From Sporosarcina sp. 6E9 (lineage in GTDB: Bacteria > Bacillota > Bacilli > Bacillales_A > Planococcaceae): a stretch of DNA of 64,000 nt. Position 1 is the stretch's first letter. Each line of letters begins with the position of its first letter. The translations under genes were made by a program, and so were the position numbers. The DNA is taken from positions 1,171,874-1,235,873 of the forward strand of contig NZ_JAGEMN010000001.1 in the NCBI RefSeq assembly GCF_017921835.1, in the 5' to 3' direction. This document shows, piece by piece, positions 36,260 to 45,995 of the stretch. The notes beneath the pieces are model-generated. The model did not search any database, was not told the origin of the DNA, and saw only the letters and a list, made by a program, of their open reading frames with translations.

Positions 36260-37561
36260 CTATTTACCAACGACTTTTTCTAAATCTTCAAAGAATGTAG
36301 GGTATGAAATATCAATACACGCCGAATCTTTAATCGTAATCGGATCAGTTGTTATTAGCGAGGCAATTGCAGCCATCATTCCCAAACGATGGTCGCCATA
36401 AGAGTCCATAGTACCGCCTGCAAGTACAGTTGGTCCTTGAATAATCATCCCATCGTCAGTTGCCTCAATATTCGCGCCAAGTTTCGTCAACTCGTTTGTC
36501 ACTGCAGCAATTCGATCCGTTTCTTTCACGCGAAGTTCAGATGCATCTTTAATAATCGTAGTACCCTCAGCCTGCGTTGCAAGTAAAGCGATAATTGGAA
36601 GTTCATCAATCAATCGCGGAATAAGCGAACCGCTGATTTCTGTAGGGAGTACTTTATTATATGCGATGGTTACATTTCCGGTACGTTCCCCGTTTTCTGC
36701 CGACTCATCCATCACATTTATTTCTGCCCCCATGTTTCCCAAGACATCAAGAATGCCAGAACGTGTAGGATTGAGTCCAAGATTAGTAAATGTTAGCGAA
36801 CTATCTTTTACCATTGCAGCGGCAACCATGAAAAATGCAGCAGAAGATATATCCCCTGGGACATGGACAGTAGTTCCGTTAAGCGAGCCGCCACCAGTAA
36901 TACTTATTTCACCATTATTTGAACGTACATCAGCTCCAAAATGGGATAGCATTTGTTCTGTATGGTCACGGGATAGTGTATCTTCACGAACAATCGTTGT
37001 GCCTTTTGCATGTAAACCTGCGAAAAGAATTGCCGATTTCACTTGAGCACTAGCGACAGGGTTTGTGTAATCGATAGCTGCAAGAGAGCTAGCTTCAATT
37101 TTCAATGGCAATAAATCATTATCAATTTCACTTGTAATCGATGCCCCCATTGCGTGCAATGGTTTTGTCACTCGATTCATTGGTCTTACGGATAACGATT
37201 CATCTCCTGTTAATACAGCGGATGAAATATTAGCACCTGCGAGAATTCCAAGCATCAGACGGGCTGTTGTACCCGAATTGCCCGCGTATAACTCCTCTGT
37301 TGGCGTTTTCCAATTATTTATTCCAGGGCTATCAATTGTAACATCCGTACCTTGTCTATCAATTGAAACGCCTAGCAACCTAAAAATGTCGATGGTGCGC
37401 AAGCAATCTTCACCGTTCAAGAATCCGGATATAATCGTTTTTCCTTTGGCAATCGATCCCAACATAATCGCTCGATGTGAAATAGACTTATCTCCTGGTA
37501 CCTCGATTTTACCTGATACTATAGAATTATTATAATGAACTGTTTTTAAGTTCTCCATCAT
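36260..37561 (-). CDS. aroA: EPSP synthase (3-phosphoshikimate 1-carboxyvinyltransferase)
   Basis: A 433-residue enzyme of the shikimate pathway (called aroE in B. subtilis). Active-site blocks GDKSISHRAIM, AGNSGTTARLM and RVKETDRI are intact, as is the PEP-binding C-terminal YGDHRLGM. Two ATG codons are adjacent after GGAGG; either may start. Last aromatic gene of the run, 12 bases after tyrA. Confidence 0.95.
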   Translation of the reverse strand: MMENLKTVHYNNSIVSGKIEVPGDKSISHRAIMLGSIAKGKTIISGFLNGEDCLRTIDIFRLLGVSIDRQGTDVTIDSPGINNWKTPTEELYAGNSGTTARLMLGILAGANISSAVLTGDESLSVRPMNRVTKPLHAMGASITSEIDNDLLPLKIEASSLAAIDYTNPVASAQVKSAILFAGLHAKGTTIVREDTLSRDHTEQMLSHFGADVRSNNGEISITGGGSLNGTTVHVPGDISSAAFFMVAAAMVKDSSLTFTNLGLNPTRSGILDVLGNMGAEINVMDESAENGERTGNVTIAYNKVLPTEISGSLIPRLIDELPIIALLATQAEGTTIIKDASELRVKETDRIAAVTNELTKLGANIEATDDGMIIQGPTVLAGGTMDSYGDHRLGMMAAIASLITTDPITIKDSACIDISYPTFFEDLEKVVGK

Positions 37562-37573
37562 AGATCCCTCCAG

Positions 37574-38674
37574 TTAAACAATGTGTGAACTATAATCAGT
37601 TTCCTCTGTGAGTGCAACTTGGGCTTGCAACCGATCTTCTGCTGATTGAAAGCTAATCACTAAAATCCCAAAAACATCTGATCTTGTTTCGACAATCCGT
37701 ATATTCGTCAAACTAATACGTTCATCTGCAAGTATCTTTGTGACTTCTGAAATCACTCCTGGATGATCTGGTATATCAATATGTAAATCATACGTCATGT
37801 AAAGTGCACCTTGGCTTGTAATTGGCAAATCATCGCGGTACTTTTTAGATTCATCAAAATATGACTGGATTTTTCCCGAATCATTCTGAAGAAGCATGTT
37901 GCGGACATTTGACATTTCAAGCATCCAGCCGTCCAGTTGGTTTAATAGCTCATCACGGTTTTGGGTCGTAATGTCACGCCACATGATTGGATCAGCTGAA
38001 GCAATTCGAGTAATATCCCTAAATCCGCCTGCAGCTAACTCGCGAACAAATGGAAATTCTTTTTGTTGCGCGCATAATCTCCCCACTAAGGAAGAGGCTA
38101 CAAGATGTGGAAAATGGCTTACAATCGCTGTCATGCGGTCATGTTCACTCGCCTCTAGAATTGATACTTTCCCTTTAGTGGGAATTAGTAATTCACGAAG
38201 TCCTTTAACCTTTTTGGTTTGGGCTTCACTTGCTGGTGTCAATATGTAGTAAGCATTTTCAAAGAGGTGTTCTCGAGCGGCCGTAACTCCGCTCTTATGA
38301 GAACCTGCCATCGGGTGTCCACCGATAAAAGTGATGCCGCTTTCTAGTAAAGGTTCAGCGGCCTTCATGATTGGAACTTTTGTGCTGCCAGTATCCGTAA
38401 TGATAACGTCTTGTTTTAATTTCCAATTTGGAACATCTTTTAATAATCGAACCGTGGTATTCACTGGCGTTGCAAAAATGATGACATCAGCATTCTCACT
38501 TACGCTATCAATGGAAACTGAAATCGTATCAATTATTCCACGCCGATATGCCTCTTGCATAGTACTATATGAATTGTCAAAACCTGTTATATGAACATCT
38601 CGGTTCCTCTTAAGCGCAAGGCCTAGTGAACCACCAATTAAACCGAGCCCAATTATTGAAACATTCACTTTCAT
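37574..38674 (-). CDS. tyrA: Prephenate dehydrogenase with ACT domain
   Basis: A 366-residue NAD-dependent enzyme of tyrosine synthesis. The N-terminal Rossmann loop is GLGLIGGSLGLALK; HPMAGSHKSG is the catalytic histidine region; the C-terminal about 70 residues (DIPDHPGVISEVTKIL) form an ACT domain for feedback by aromatic amino acids. Its start overlaps hisC by four bases. Confidence 0.95.
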   Translation of the reverse strand: MKVNVSIIGLGLIGGSLGLALKRNRDVHITGFDNSYSTMQEAYRRGIIDTISVSIDSVSENADVIIFATPVNTTVRLLKDVPNWKLKQDVIITDTGSTKVPIMKAAEPLLESGITFIGGHPMAGSHKSGVTAAREHLFENAYYILTPASEAQTKKVKGLRELLIPTKGKVSILEASEHDRMTAIVSHFPHLVASSLVGRLCAQQKEFPFVRELAAGGFRDITRIASADPIMWRDITTQNRDELLNQLDGWMLEMSNVRNMLLQNDSGKIQSYFDESKKYRDDLPITSQGALYMTYDLHIDIPDHPGVISEVTKILADERISLTNIRIVETRSDVFGILVISFQSAEDRLQAQVALTEETDYSSHIV

Positions 38675-39771
38675 CTTTCATGCCCTACACGTTCAATCAA
38701 TGTCGAAAACGCTTCTAAAAAACCGTCATTTTGAGACTCGGTCCCAATTGTCACTCGAATATAACCAGGCACTCCAAGCGCATCCCCGCTCCTAACAATA
38801 TACCCGTGTTGAAGTAGCTTTTCTGTAGCATCTGTGGCATTCATTGGAACTTCAATCAGCAAGAAGTTAGCTTCCGAATCAAATACATGAAGATTGTTTT
38901 CCGCTGCAAACTCTTGAATACGAACCATTTGTTCACGATTTAGTTTTCTGCACATTGCAATAAACGAATCGTCTTCTAATGCTACTTCTGCCAGTTGCAA
39001 ACTAGTTGACGTTATATTAAACGGACTGCGAACAGTATCTAGATTAGTAATAATCTCAGGACTACTAATTCCGTATCCTACTCGGAATGCAGCAAGTCCA
39101 TATGCTTTGGAAAAGGTTCTCAACACAATCACGTTTTTATATTGTTCAGTTAGGTTGACAGTATTTATGTATGCTGGATCGGTGATATATTCGAAATACG
39201 CTTCATCAATAACGACTAAAATATTTTCAGGAACTTTTTCTAGAAAAACAACCAACTCTTCGTGATTGATTAAACTACCTGTAGGATTGTTCGGACTGCA
39301 CAACCAAATGACCGATGTGTTTTCGTCAATTGCTTGATGAAATGCATTCAAATCGTGTTGGCCATCAACCAGTGGTATTTCCTTAACGAGTGCGCCCTCA
39401 ATTTCCGCATGATGTGCGTATTGAGGAAATGTAGGTGTCGCTGCAATGGTATTTGTTCCCGGTCCTAATAGTGCTCGCGCAATGATCACAATAAGTTCAT
39501 CTGAACCACTTCCAAAGATAAGGCGGTTTTCTTCAACACCTAGCTTTTCAGCCATTTTGGTACGTAACAATCCCGCATAACCATCCGGATAAACCTCATA
39601 ATTAATAGACATGTTTTCAAAATATTTCTGAACAGCTGGAACTGTGCCGTATGGATTTTCATTTGATGCTAATTTCACAACTTCATTTAGACCATACATT
39701 TCCTTAACTTCTTCAATTGATTTTCCTGGTGTGTAAGGTTTCATATCTTTTAATGCTTTTCTCCAATGCAT
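38671..39771 (-). CDS. hisC: Histidinol-phosphate aminotransferase
   Basis: A 366-residue class II PLP aminotransferase. The Schiff-base lysine is in FSKAYGLAAFRVGY, with SPNNPTG for cofactor binding. In Bacillus HisC also transaminates in aromatic amino acid synthesis, which explains its place between aroH and tyrA. B. subtilis has the trp operon just upstream; here aroH ends 29 bases before hisC. Confidence 0.94.
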   Translation of the reverse strand: MHWRKALKDMKPYTPGKSIEEVKEMYGLNEVVKLASNENPYGTVPAVQKYFENMSINYEVYPDGYAGLLRTKMAEKLGVEENRLIFGSGSDELIVIIARALLGPGTNTIAATPTFPQYAHHAEIEGALVKEIPLVDGQHDLNAFHQAIDENTSVIWLCSPNNPTGSLINHEELVVFLEKVPENILVVIDEAYFEYITDPAYINTVNLTEQYKNVIVLRTFSKAYGLAAFRVGYGISSPEIITNLDTVRSPFNITSTSLQLAEVALEDDSFIAMCRKLNREQMVRIQEFAAENNLHVFDSEANFLLIEVPMNATDATEKLLQHGYIVRSGDALGVPGYIRVTIGTESQNDGFLEAFSTLIERVGHER

Positions 39772-39800
39772 GTTTATCCCTCCGGTAAAGTACTAGTATA

Positions 39801-40166
39801 CTATTTTCGTAAATCTGGACGTAGCTGAATTGCTTCATTTTGATAGATATGGTGAACTTCTTTTTGAACGATTGAAGTATTCGCATGCATGAGAATTCGT
39901 ATGCAAAACGGCATTGAATTTGGTACATCCATTTCATGCGTACACATAACTGGCACATACGTCCAACCTTCAATACTTCTAACTGCTCTTGCGGGAAATG
40001 CCGATTTTATATCAGTAGTCGTGGAAATTAATACCGAAATAATATCTTCCGGAACTAATCTATTTTTCTCGGCCATTTCTCTAACCAATGCTTCAGTCGC
40101 GACGAGAACAGCTTCCCCTTCATCTTGAACAACGGTCGTTGCTCCTCGTATTCCTCTAATTGTCAT
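39801..40166 (-). CDS. aroH: Chorismate mutase, AroH type
   Basis: A 121-residue monofunctional AroH-class mutase that converts chorismate to prephenate. Active-site residues appear in IRGIRGATTV (Arg7), DVPNSMPFCIR (Arg90 region) and the family block FPARAVR. Starts four bases inside the aroB end (ATGA). Confidence 0.94.
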   Translation of the reverse strand: MTIRGIRGATTVVQDEGEAVLVATEALVREMAEKNRLVPEDIISVLISTTTDIKSAFPARAVRSIEGWTYVPVMCTHEMDVPNSMPFCIRILMHANTSIVQKEVHHIYQNEAIQLRPDLRK

Positions 40167-41263
40167 GCCGTTCCCCCCGTTCTATTTTGTAGTTGTTCAA
40201 AAGCTTTTTCCAACTGCTCTCTGGAAATTTCTTTTATATAAGGAATTCCGATTTCTTGAAGTAATACAAAATTTATTTTGCCGAAAGAAGCTTTTTTATC
40301 TAAAGTCATATAGGAATAAAAAGTCTCAAATGAATGTTCGTGAATGGGCGTGTATGTATAACCATTCGCCAATGAAAATTGGATGAATTCATTTGTTAAA
40401 CTGGAGGTTACTTCTCCATTCGATTCACTTAAGAGTAAACTGTATGCCATCCCTATCATGACACATTCCCCGTGACTCAATCCGCCAAATCCGCAAACTG
40501 CTTCCACTGCATGACCAAAAGTATGGCCAAAGTTAAGGAACTTCCGGACAGACTTTTCATATTCATCCGCTTCCACGATTTTGGCTTTCACTTGAATTCC
40601 GCGGAGCAGTTCAGGCGCAAGCCATTCCATAGATGGTTTGGAAAAAGTGGTATTAGACATTAACGCTTTCGTCCATTTCTGATCAGATATAAATGCATGT
40701 TTGATAAGTTCTGCCATACCCGATCTAATTTCCCGGGGTGGAAGCGTACTGAAAAGATTTTCATTAAATAAGACGCCAATAGGTTGATGAAATGACCCCA
40801 CCATATTTTTTCCTTCAGGCATATTAATCGCTGTTTTCCCACCGACCGCACTATCATGGGCTAATATTGATGTCGGACAATGAATATAGCGGATTCCTCT
40901 CATAAATGTCGCAGCGACAAATCCAGTTAAGTCGCCGCATGCTCCACCGCCAAAAGCAATTAATAACGAATCACGTGTAAAGCCATTTTCCAATAAAAAA
41001 GATAAACAATCTGTATAAACATTCGTCGTTTTACAGCTTTCACCCGCGGGTACTGTTTTCACAACAATTTCACACTCTACTGATTGTAAAGAGTTTTGGA
41101 GAACAGACAGATGAAGGGATGCAACATGCTCATCAGCAATAATTGCAATTTTATCGACACTTTTTAATAACTTGGCATAATCGGTTTTGAAAAGCTCGTA
41201 GGAATCTGAACGAATATGAACATCATATGAGGAATCTGCAATGTTAACCGATAATTTACCCAT
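40163..41263 (-). CDS. aroB: 3-dehydroquinate synthase
   Basis: A 366-residue NAD- and metal-dependent cyclase of the shikimate pathway. Signature blocks are GGGACGDLTGFVAATFMRG and AHDSAVGGKTAIN; metal ligands lie in EADEYEK and NFGHTFGHAVE. The ATG at 41263 is chosen, eight bases after AAAGGAG; the TTG two codons upstream overlaps the aroC stop. Second gene after aroC. Confidence 0.95.
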   Translation of the reverse strand: MGKLSVNIADSSYDVHIRSDSYELFKTDYAKLLKSVDKIAIIADEHVASLHLSVLQNSLQSVECEIVVKTVPAGESCKTTNVYTDCLSFLLENGFTRDSLLIAFGGGACGDLTGFVAATFMRGIRYIHCPTSILAHDSAVGGKTAINMPEGKNMVGSFHQPIGVLFNENLFSTLPPREIRSGMAELIKHAFISDQKWTKALMSNTTFSKPSMEWLAPELLRGIQVKAKIVEADEYEKSVRKFLNFGHTFGHAVEAVCGFGGLSHGECVMIGMAYSLLLSESNGEVTSSLTNEFIQFSLANGYTYTPIHEHSFETFYSYMTLDKKASFGKINFVLLQEIGIPYIKEISREQLEKAFEQLQNRTGGTA

Positions 41264-41265
41264 CC

Positions 41266-42447
41266 TCAAAACTCCTTTACATATCTTCTGTGCGCTTCAA
41301 TTTCTTTTTTAATACCTTCCATCGTATCCGAGCGGAACTCCTCCATGATGGCCGTTGCTAGTGCTGTGGCAATAACATGTTCTGCAACCACAGATGCCGC
41401 TGGAACCGCGCAAGGATCAGAGCGTTCGATTGTTGCAACGAATGGTTCCTTAGTATCGATGTCGACACTTTCCAAAGGTTTATACAATGTAGGTATCGGT
41501 TTCATGACGCCCCTGATAATAATCGGCATTCCTGTTGACATACCGCCCTCAAGACCGCCGAGTCGATTCGACTTCCGGTAATAGCCTCTATCTTCACTCC
41601 AAGCAATTTCATCATGCACCTCACTGCCAGGTTTTCTTGCCATTTCAAACCCTAGACCGACTTCGACACCTTTAAATGCATTAATGCTCATCATTGCCCC
41701 GGCAAGTTTTCCGTCTAATTTTCGATCAAATTGCACATAACTTCCAATTCCAGGAGGACAACCTTCTATAATCACCTCTACGACACCACCTATCGTGTCG
41801 CCACGACCCTTAGCATCATCAATTGCTTGAACCATCTGAATAGAAGCCTCCGGATCTGCGCAATACACAGGATCTTTTTCAATAACTTCTCTTAATTCCT
41901 CCATCGATAAACCTTCATAAGACGAAGGATCAATCTTAACACCGCCAATCTCATGGACATGCGCTACGGTTCTGATGCCAATTTCCTCTAGAAATTTCTT
42001 CGCGACTGCCCCCACTGCAACACGCATAGTCGTTTCACGCGCCGAGGAGCGTTCTAAGACGTTTCGTAAATCACGGTGACCATATTTCATGCCACCAACA
42101 AGATCGGCGTGACCAGGTCTAGGACGCGTAATTTGACGCTTAACGTCGGCTGGATCCATTCCTTCTTCCAATGGCTCGACACCCATAATTTTCGTCCAAT
42201 GTTTCCAATCATCATTGACGACAGTTAATGTTACTGGTGAACCAAGCGTTTTCCCATGACGTACACCAGAGGATATCACGACTTCATCCGTTTCAATTTG
42301 CATGCGTCTTCCTCGACCATGACCGCCTTGGCGTCTAGCTAACTCACCGTTAATCATCTCTGTCGTCAATTCCATTTGAGCTGGAAGTCCTTCAATTATC
42401 GCCGTTAGTTGCGGCCCATGTGATTCACCTGCTGTAAAAAACCTCAA
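41266..42447 (-). CDS. aroC: Chorismate synthase
   Basis: A 393-residue FMN-dependent lyase that forms chorismate (aroF in B. subtilis). Family blocks [27 protein letters not shown] and SSARETT are present. The start is TTG at 42447, six bases after AGGGGGAG. First gene of the aro run; cheR, which lies between ndk and this gene in B. subtilis, is missing. Confidence 0.95.
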   Translation of the reverse strand: MRFFTAGESHGPQLTAIIEGLPAQMELTTEMINGELARRQGGHGRGRRMQIETDEVVISSGVRHGKTLGSPVTLTVVNDDWKHWTKIMGVEPLEEGMDPADVKRQITRPRPGHADLVGGMKYGHRDLRNVLERSSARETTMRVAVGAVAKKFLEEIGIRTVAHVHEIGGVKIDPSSYEGLSMEELREVIEKDPVYCADPEASIQMVQAIDDAKGRGDTIGGVVEVIIEGCPPGIGSYVQFDRKLDGKLAGAMMSINAFKGVEVGLGFEMARKPGSEVHDEIAWSEDRGYYRKSNRLGGLEGGMSTGMPIIIRGVMKPIPTLYKPLESVDIDTKEPFVATIERSDPCAVPAASVVAEHVIATALATAIMEEFRSDTMEGIKKEIEAHRRYVKEF

Positions 42448-42477
42448 TACCGTCTCCCCCTATGTATGTTTTATAGC

Positions 42478-42506
42478 ACTATACCAAATTATTAGTCTTT
42501 AGACTA
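42478..42506 (-). promoter_or_regulatory. Promoter of the aro operon with a palindrome on the -35 region
   Basis: Minus strand -10 TATAGT (42478-42483) with extended TGG. A perfect inverted repeat TAGTCTTTAGACTA (42493-42506) covers the position of the -35, which is otherwise poor. The palindrome may be an operator. The remaining 42507-42620 is A/T-rich with an imperfect hairpin near 42578-42603. Confidence 0.5.
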
Positions 42507-42624
42507 TACATTATTACTTATTTGCTATTATTCCACGTATGCTTGATATAATCACGTTACGTCAGTTATAAGTTACAACTACCCGAAATGAATCCGGATA
42601 GTGGGTCTTTACTTTTATGTATAC

Positions 42625-42660
42625 AAAAACAGCCGTGCGAAAACCGCCTGGCTGCTTTTA
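42625..42660 (-). terminator. Terminator of ndk
   Basis: Minus strand CAGCC and GGCTG arms plus an inner GCG/CGC pairing, then TTTTT. Starts eight bases past the ndk stop. Confidence 0.7.
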
Positions 42661-42668
42661 AATAAAAA

Positions 42669-43115
42669 TTAGTTAATCCAGTTGTTCATGACTTTATCGT
42701 AGGAAACTAATTCCTCTTCTTTAAAGAATAGCCCGATTTCGCGAACTGCTGATTCAGATGAGTCAGAACCATGAATAATGTTCTTGCCTACAGTTACAGC
42801 AAAATCACCGCGAATTGTTCCTGGCGCTGATTCAGTCGGGTTTGTTGCGCCTACAAGTAAACGTGCAGTAGAAATAACATTTTCACCTTCCCAAACCATT
42901 GCGAAAACTGGACCGGATGTAATGAATTCTACAAGCTCGCCAAAAAATGGACGTTCTTTATGCTCGCCGTAGTGTTGCTCAGCAAGTTCTTCAGTAATTT
43001 GCATAAGTTTTGCGCCAACCAATTGGAACCCTTTATTCTCAAAACGACTTACAATTTCACCCATTAAATTACGTTGAACACCATCAGGTTTAACCATTAG
43101 AAAAGTTCTTTCCAT
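42669..43115 (-). CDS. ndk: Nucleoside diphosphate kinase
   Basis: A 148-residue enzyme that exchanges phosphate between nucleotide di- and triphosphates. The catalytic histidine is in [11 protein letters not shown]; the N-terminal block [13 protein letters not shown] is typical. The ATG at 43115 follows GGGAG; a frame extending 21 codons upstream crosses the promoter and is not used. It has its own promoter and terminator. Confidence 0.96.
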   Translation of the reverse strand: MERTFLMVKPDGVQRNLMGEIVSRFENKGFQLVGAKLMQITEELAEQHYGEHKERPFFGELVEFITSGPVFAMVWEGENVISTARLLVGATNPTESAPGTIRGDFAVTVGKNIIHGSDSSESAVREIGLFFKEEELVSYDKVMNNWIN

Positions 43116-43159
43116 TCCAAACACTCCCTCAATAATATATAGGGGATTTCCCCTTGTAA

Positions 43160-43188
43160 ATCGTACCACCCGCTTCATTACCTTTCAA
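43160..43188 (-). promoter_or_regulatory. SigA promoter of ndk
   Basis: Minus strand -35 TTGAAA (43183-43188), 17-bp spacer ending in TGG, -10 TACGAT (43160-43165). A small hairpin GGGG-AAAT-CCCC lies in the leader before the ribosome site. Confidence 0.75.
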
Positions 43189-43199
43189 CTATTAAGTTG

Positions 43200-44174
43200 T
43201 CAGTAATTTCGTTGCCCGATAAACTTTGCAATTTGTTCCAGGGCTTTTTTGGCGGGGATGTTCGGCAAGCTATTAATTTCATTCAACGCTTTATGAAGGT
43301 ACAAATCGCTGACTTCTGTCGCTTTTTGTATCGCACCCGATTGACGTATGAAAGTTAACATATCTTCGCGTTCAAGTTCTGTTAACGTGCCTTCAAATGC
43401 ACGTTCCAAATAAGGTAGAAATGACGGATGATCTTTTATGTATAAAATCGGCAATGTGATATGTCCGTTTAACAAATCGCTTCCAGCTGGTTTGCCCAAC
43501 TCTTTATCGGTAGAAGTGATATCTAGAATATCATCTATAATTTGAAAAGACATGCCCGCATAATATCCGAAGCGGCTTAACTTTCTGACGACGGAGGCAT
43601 CTGCGCCTGAAACGAGTGCGCCAAGTTCACAACTGGAAGAAAGTAAAAGTGCTGTCTTTCGTTTGATACGACGTAAATAATCGCGAACAGTTTGATCCAT
43701 TTCACGTTGTTGATCAATTTGAATGATTTCACCATGACAAATTTCGAGCATCGTTTTAGCAAGTAATCGATGGGCAGCCGGCATCTCAATTTCGCCAATT
43801 GAAAGCAATGCACGTGAAAAAATATAATCACCCGCATACATAGCAATTCGATTATCCCATTTCGCCTTCACTGTTTTTAATCCACGCCGCATATCGGCGT
43901 CATCAATCACATCATCATGAACAAGTGAGGCCATATGAATAAGCTCCAGTGAAACAGCAACTTTGGATACATCTTCCAACGAATACTCGCCAAATTCAGA
44001 GGCTAAGATCACAAAAATCGGTCGAATGCGTTTTCCACCCGCTCTGAGCAGGTGTAGCGATGCTTGCCGAATAATGGGGGATGCTGACTGAACTGATCGC
44101 TCAAGTTGTTTTTCTATGTAATTGAGATCCTTTCGAAAGTCAGCATAAAGTGATAATACTTGTAATTTCTCCAA
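43200..44174 (-). CDS. hepT: Heptaprenyl diphosphate synthase component II
   Basis: A 324-residue trans-prenyltransferase, the catalytic subunit that builds the C35 side chain of menaquinone-7. The first aspartate-rich motif is DDVIDDADMRRG and the second DDILD. Works as a heterodimer with HepS, encoded two genes upstream with menG between, as in B. subtilis. Confidence 0.95.
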   Translation of the reverse strand: MEKLQVLSLYADFRKDLNYIEKQLERSVQSASPIIRQASLHLLRAGGKRIRPIFVILASEFGEYSLEDVSKVAVSLELIHMASLVHDDVIDDADMRRGLKTVKAKWDNRIAMYAGDYIFSRALLSIGEIEMPAAHRLLAKTMLEICHGEIIQIDQQREMDQTVRDYLRRIKRKTALLLSSSCELGALVSGADASVVRKLSRFGYYAGMSFQIIDDILDITSTDKELGKPAGSDLLNGHITLPILYIKDHPSFLPYLERAFEGTLTELEREDMLTFIRQSGAIQKATEVSDLYLHKALNEINSLPNIPAKKALEQIAKFIGQRNY

Positions 44175-44201
44175 AACGACTACCTTCCCCTGCGGTATTT
44201 A

Positions 44202-44897
44202 TTATTTAAATCCAACATGGCCTGCCGCTGCGCCACCACTATATGATTTAAATGAGACATTTTTATAACCTACATCAGAGAATAATTCAGCTAATTTTTT
44301 CATGCCAGGAAATTCTTCTGCTGATTCTTGTAACCAAGAATACTCGCGGTAACTCTTTGCGAGCAATTTACCGAAAACCGGCATAATAAATTTAAAGTAA
44401 AAACGAAATAATTGTCTATAAACCGGAAGTTCAGGTTGAGATGTGTCCAAACACGCGATCATTCCACCCGGTTTCAAAACACGTTTCATTTCACTTAGGA
44501 CTTGTTCATAATCCGGTACATTGCGAAGTCCGAATCCGATTGTAACATAGTCAAACGTCTCATCCGGAAATGGCAATTCCATTGCATTCCCGTGAACCAA
44601 AGAAATAGTCGGATACGGTTTTACTTTATCTTTTCCTGCTTCAAGCATGCTTTCACTGAAGTCGAGTCCAGTTACTTTACCTGATGGGCCGACCGCTTTA
44701 GCTAGGGCAATTGTCCAGTCAGCGGTACCACAGCAAACATCCAAAGCTGACGCCCCTTTACGAACCGCCATGCGGCGCATAATATCGTCCCGCCATTTTT
44801 TATGTTGGTTGAAACTGATTACAGAATTCATTTTATCATAATCAGTCGATATTTTTTCAAAGACGTCGTGGACTTTTTCTTCTTTCGATAAAACCAA
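44202..44897 (-). CDS. menG: Demethylmenaquinone methyltransferase
   Basis: A 231-residue SAM-dependent methyltransferase (UbiE/MenG, historically menH in B. subtilis). Motif I is [14 protein letters not shown] and the family signature GFGLRNVPD is present. It methylates the menaquinone ring, the last step of synthesis. Between hepS (18 bases) and hepT (27 bases). Confidence 0.95.
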   Translation of the reverse strand: MVLSKEEKVHDVFEKISTDYDKMNSVISFNQHKKWRDDIMRRMAVRKGASALDVCCGTADWTIALAKAVGPSGKVTGLDFSESMLEAGKDKVKPYPTISLVHGNAMELPFPDETFDYVTIGFGLRNVPDYEQVLSEMKRVLKPGGMIACLDTSQPELPVYRQLFRFYFKFIMPVFGKLLAKSYREYSWLQESAEEFPGMKKLAELFSDVGYKNVSFKSYSGGAAAGHVGFK

Positions 44898-44915
44898 GAC
44901 AACTCCCTCATTTCC

Positions 44916-45653
44916 TTAGATCATTTTACCAAGAAGCGGTGCAGTCATGCCTAGAATTTTCTCTTTTAATAAAGGTGTCATGAAGTCTGCCGCGTCAATT
45001 TGTTTTTCTAATTTACTTTTCAGCTTAGACAGCACTTGGTCTAAATCATGTTGATCTAGTTTCCATTCTAAGATTTCAGGTATTTTCCGCCTAGTTGTTT
45101 GCTTCATTGCAGAATCCAAAGCCAGGATTGTCAAAGCTGTAGATGCAAGTGGAATATACTCGTAAAACCCATAGGCATGTAAAAAGTCTTTAATACAGCT
45201 TACTTCAATGCTTTCAACCGTTTCAAGCAGTTCTTTTACATTTATTGGTGAACGCTTATAAAAATTTGTTTTCAATTCATTAATTTGGCCGATTGTTATG
45301 GATAATGTCCGTATAAAATCGATGTCTGGCAATGCAGCCAATATCTTATAATGAATTCCACTGTAGTAGTCTCCAGAAAGAACTGTAAGCTGTTGTAAGG
45401 TCGATGTAGCATCTTTATGGTGAATTGTATCGTGGGCATCAAATGCAATGTGTACAGCACCTACAGCGACGGCAGCTGCATGAGTAGAATCTGTCCATCT
45501 TTCTCCGTTCAATAGCGGAAGTAGCATGAAAAAAACTTTTGCTTTATCAACGTCTACACTACCAACATCTCTTTCAAGAATAGGTTGACGAACAGCAAGT
45601 CTTAATTCATCAATATAATTATTAATACAATAGTTAATGTTTTCTCTTTCCAT
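44916..45653 (-). CDS. hepS: Heptaprenyl diphosphate synthase component I
   Basis: A 245-residue regulatory subunit of the heptaprenyl diphosphate synthase; helix-rich and lacking DDXXD motifs, as expected for component I. The ATG at 45653 is selected for its GGAG at seven bases; the longer frame would overlap mtrB. First of the hepS-menG-hepT genes. Confidence 0.92.
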   Translation of the reverse strand: MERENINYCINNYIDELRLAVRQPILERDVGSVDVDKAKVFFMLLPLLNGERWTDSTHAAAVAVGAVHIAFDAHDTIHHKDATSTLQQLTVLSGDYYSGIHYKILAALPDIDFIRTLSITIGQINELKTNFYKRSPINVKELLETVESIEVSCIKDFLHAYGFYEYIPLASTALTILALDSAMKQTTRRKIPEILEWKLDQHDLDQVLSKLKSKLEKQIDAADFMTPLLKEKILGMTAPLLGKMI

Positions 45654-45693
45654 CGTCAATCTCCATTCAAAGATGTCCAGGCGAAAAGCGTTG

Positions 45694-45927
45694 TTAAATT
45701 TCTTTGTTATTTTTTCCTTCGCTCGATACGACACCATTTGCAGTATGAATTTCCGCATCTCCGCGTATTTTCATTGCTGATGTATGCTCTGTAAACTGTG
45801 CAACCATTACTTCGCCGCGATCTAGTTTTTCTGTATGATGAAATTTTGTATCATCACCACGGGTTAAACCAATGACATTTACCCCATCTTCTTTGGCTTT
45901 TATTACGATGTAGTCGGATTGTGTCAT
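45694..45927 (-). CDS. mtrB: trp RNA-binding attenuation protein (TRAP)
   Basis: A 77-residue TRAP subunit, close to the B. subtilis protein. The RNA-binding triad is present as Lys34 (HHTEKL) and Lys53/Arg55 (AMKIRG), with tryptophan-pocket residues in GLTRGDDT and QFTEHTSA. Undecamers bind repeated GAG/UAG triplets in trp RNAs. No trp genes or such repeats were found in this window, so its targets must be elsewhere. Confidence 0.96.
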   Translation of the reverse strand: MTQSDYIVIKAKEDGVNVIGLTRGDDTKFHHTEKLDRGEVMVAQFTEHTSAMKIRGDAEIHTANGVVSSEGKNNKEI

Positions 45928-45960
45928 TTTCGCACCTCTTCCCTCTGTATCATTTCCCTA

Positions 45961-45990
45961 ATCATATCACAAATAACGACATGCGGGCAA
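45961..45990 (-). promoter_or_regulatory. Candidate promoter of mtrB
   Basis: Minus strand -35 TTGCCC (45985-45990), 18-bp spacer, -10 TATGAT (45961-45966), in the gap between folE and mtrB. It would allow mtrB-hepS-menG-hepT expression apart from folE. Confidence 0.5.
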
Positions 45991-45995
45991 AAGGG

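Noticed and set aside
41655-41670. Spo0A-box heptamer TTCGACA inside aroC (and others inside nth, tyrA, ypdA, ypbE)
   Set aside because: The 7-mer occurs by chance in coding DNA at this frequency and is not near a promoter.
43156-43176. GGGTGGTACG resembling the T-box core before ndk
   Set aside because: It coincides with the spacer and -10 of a good SigA promoter, and no specifier stem or antiterminator is present.
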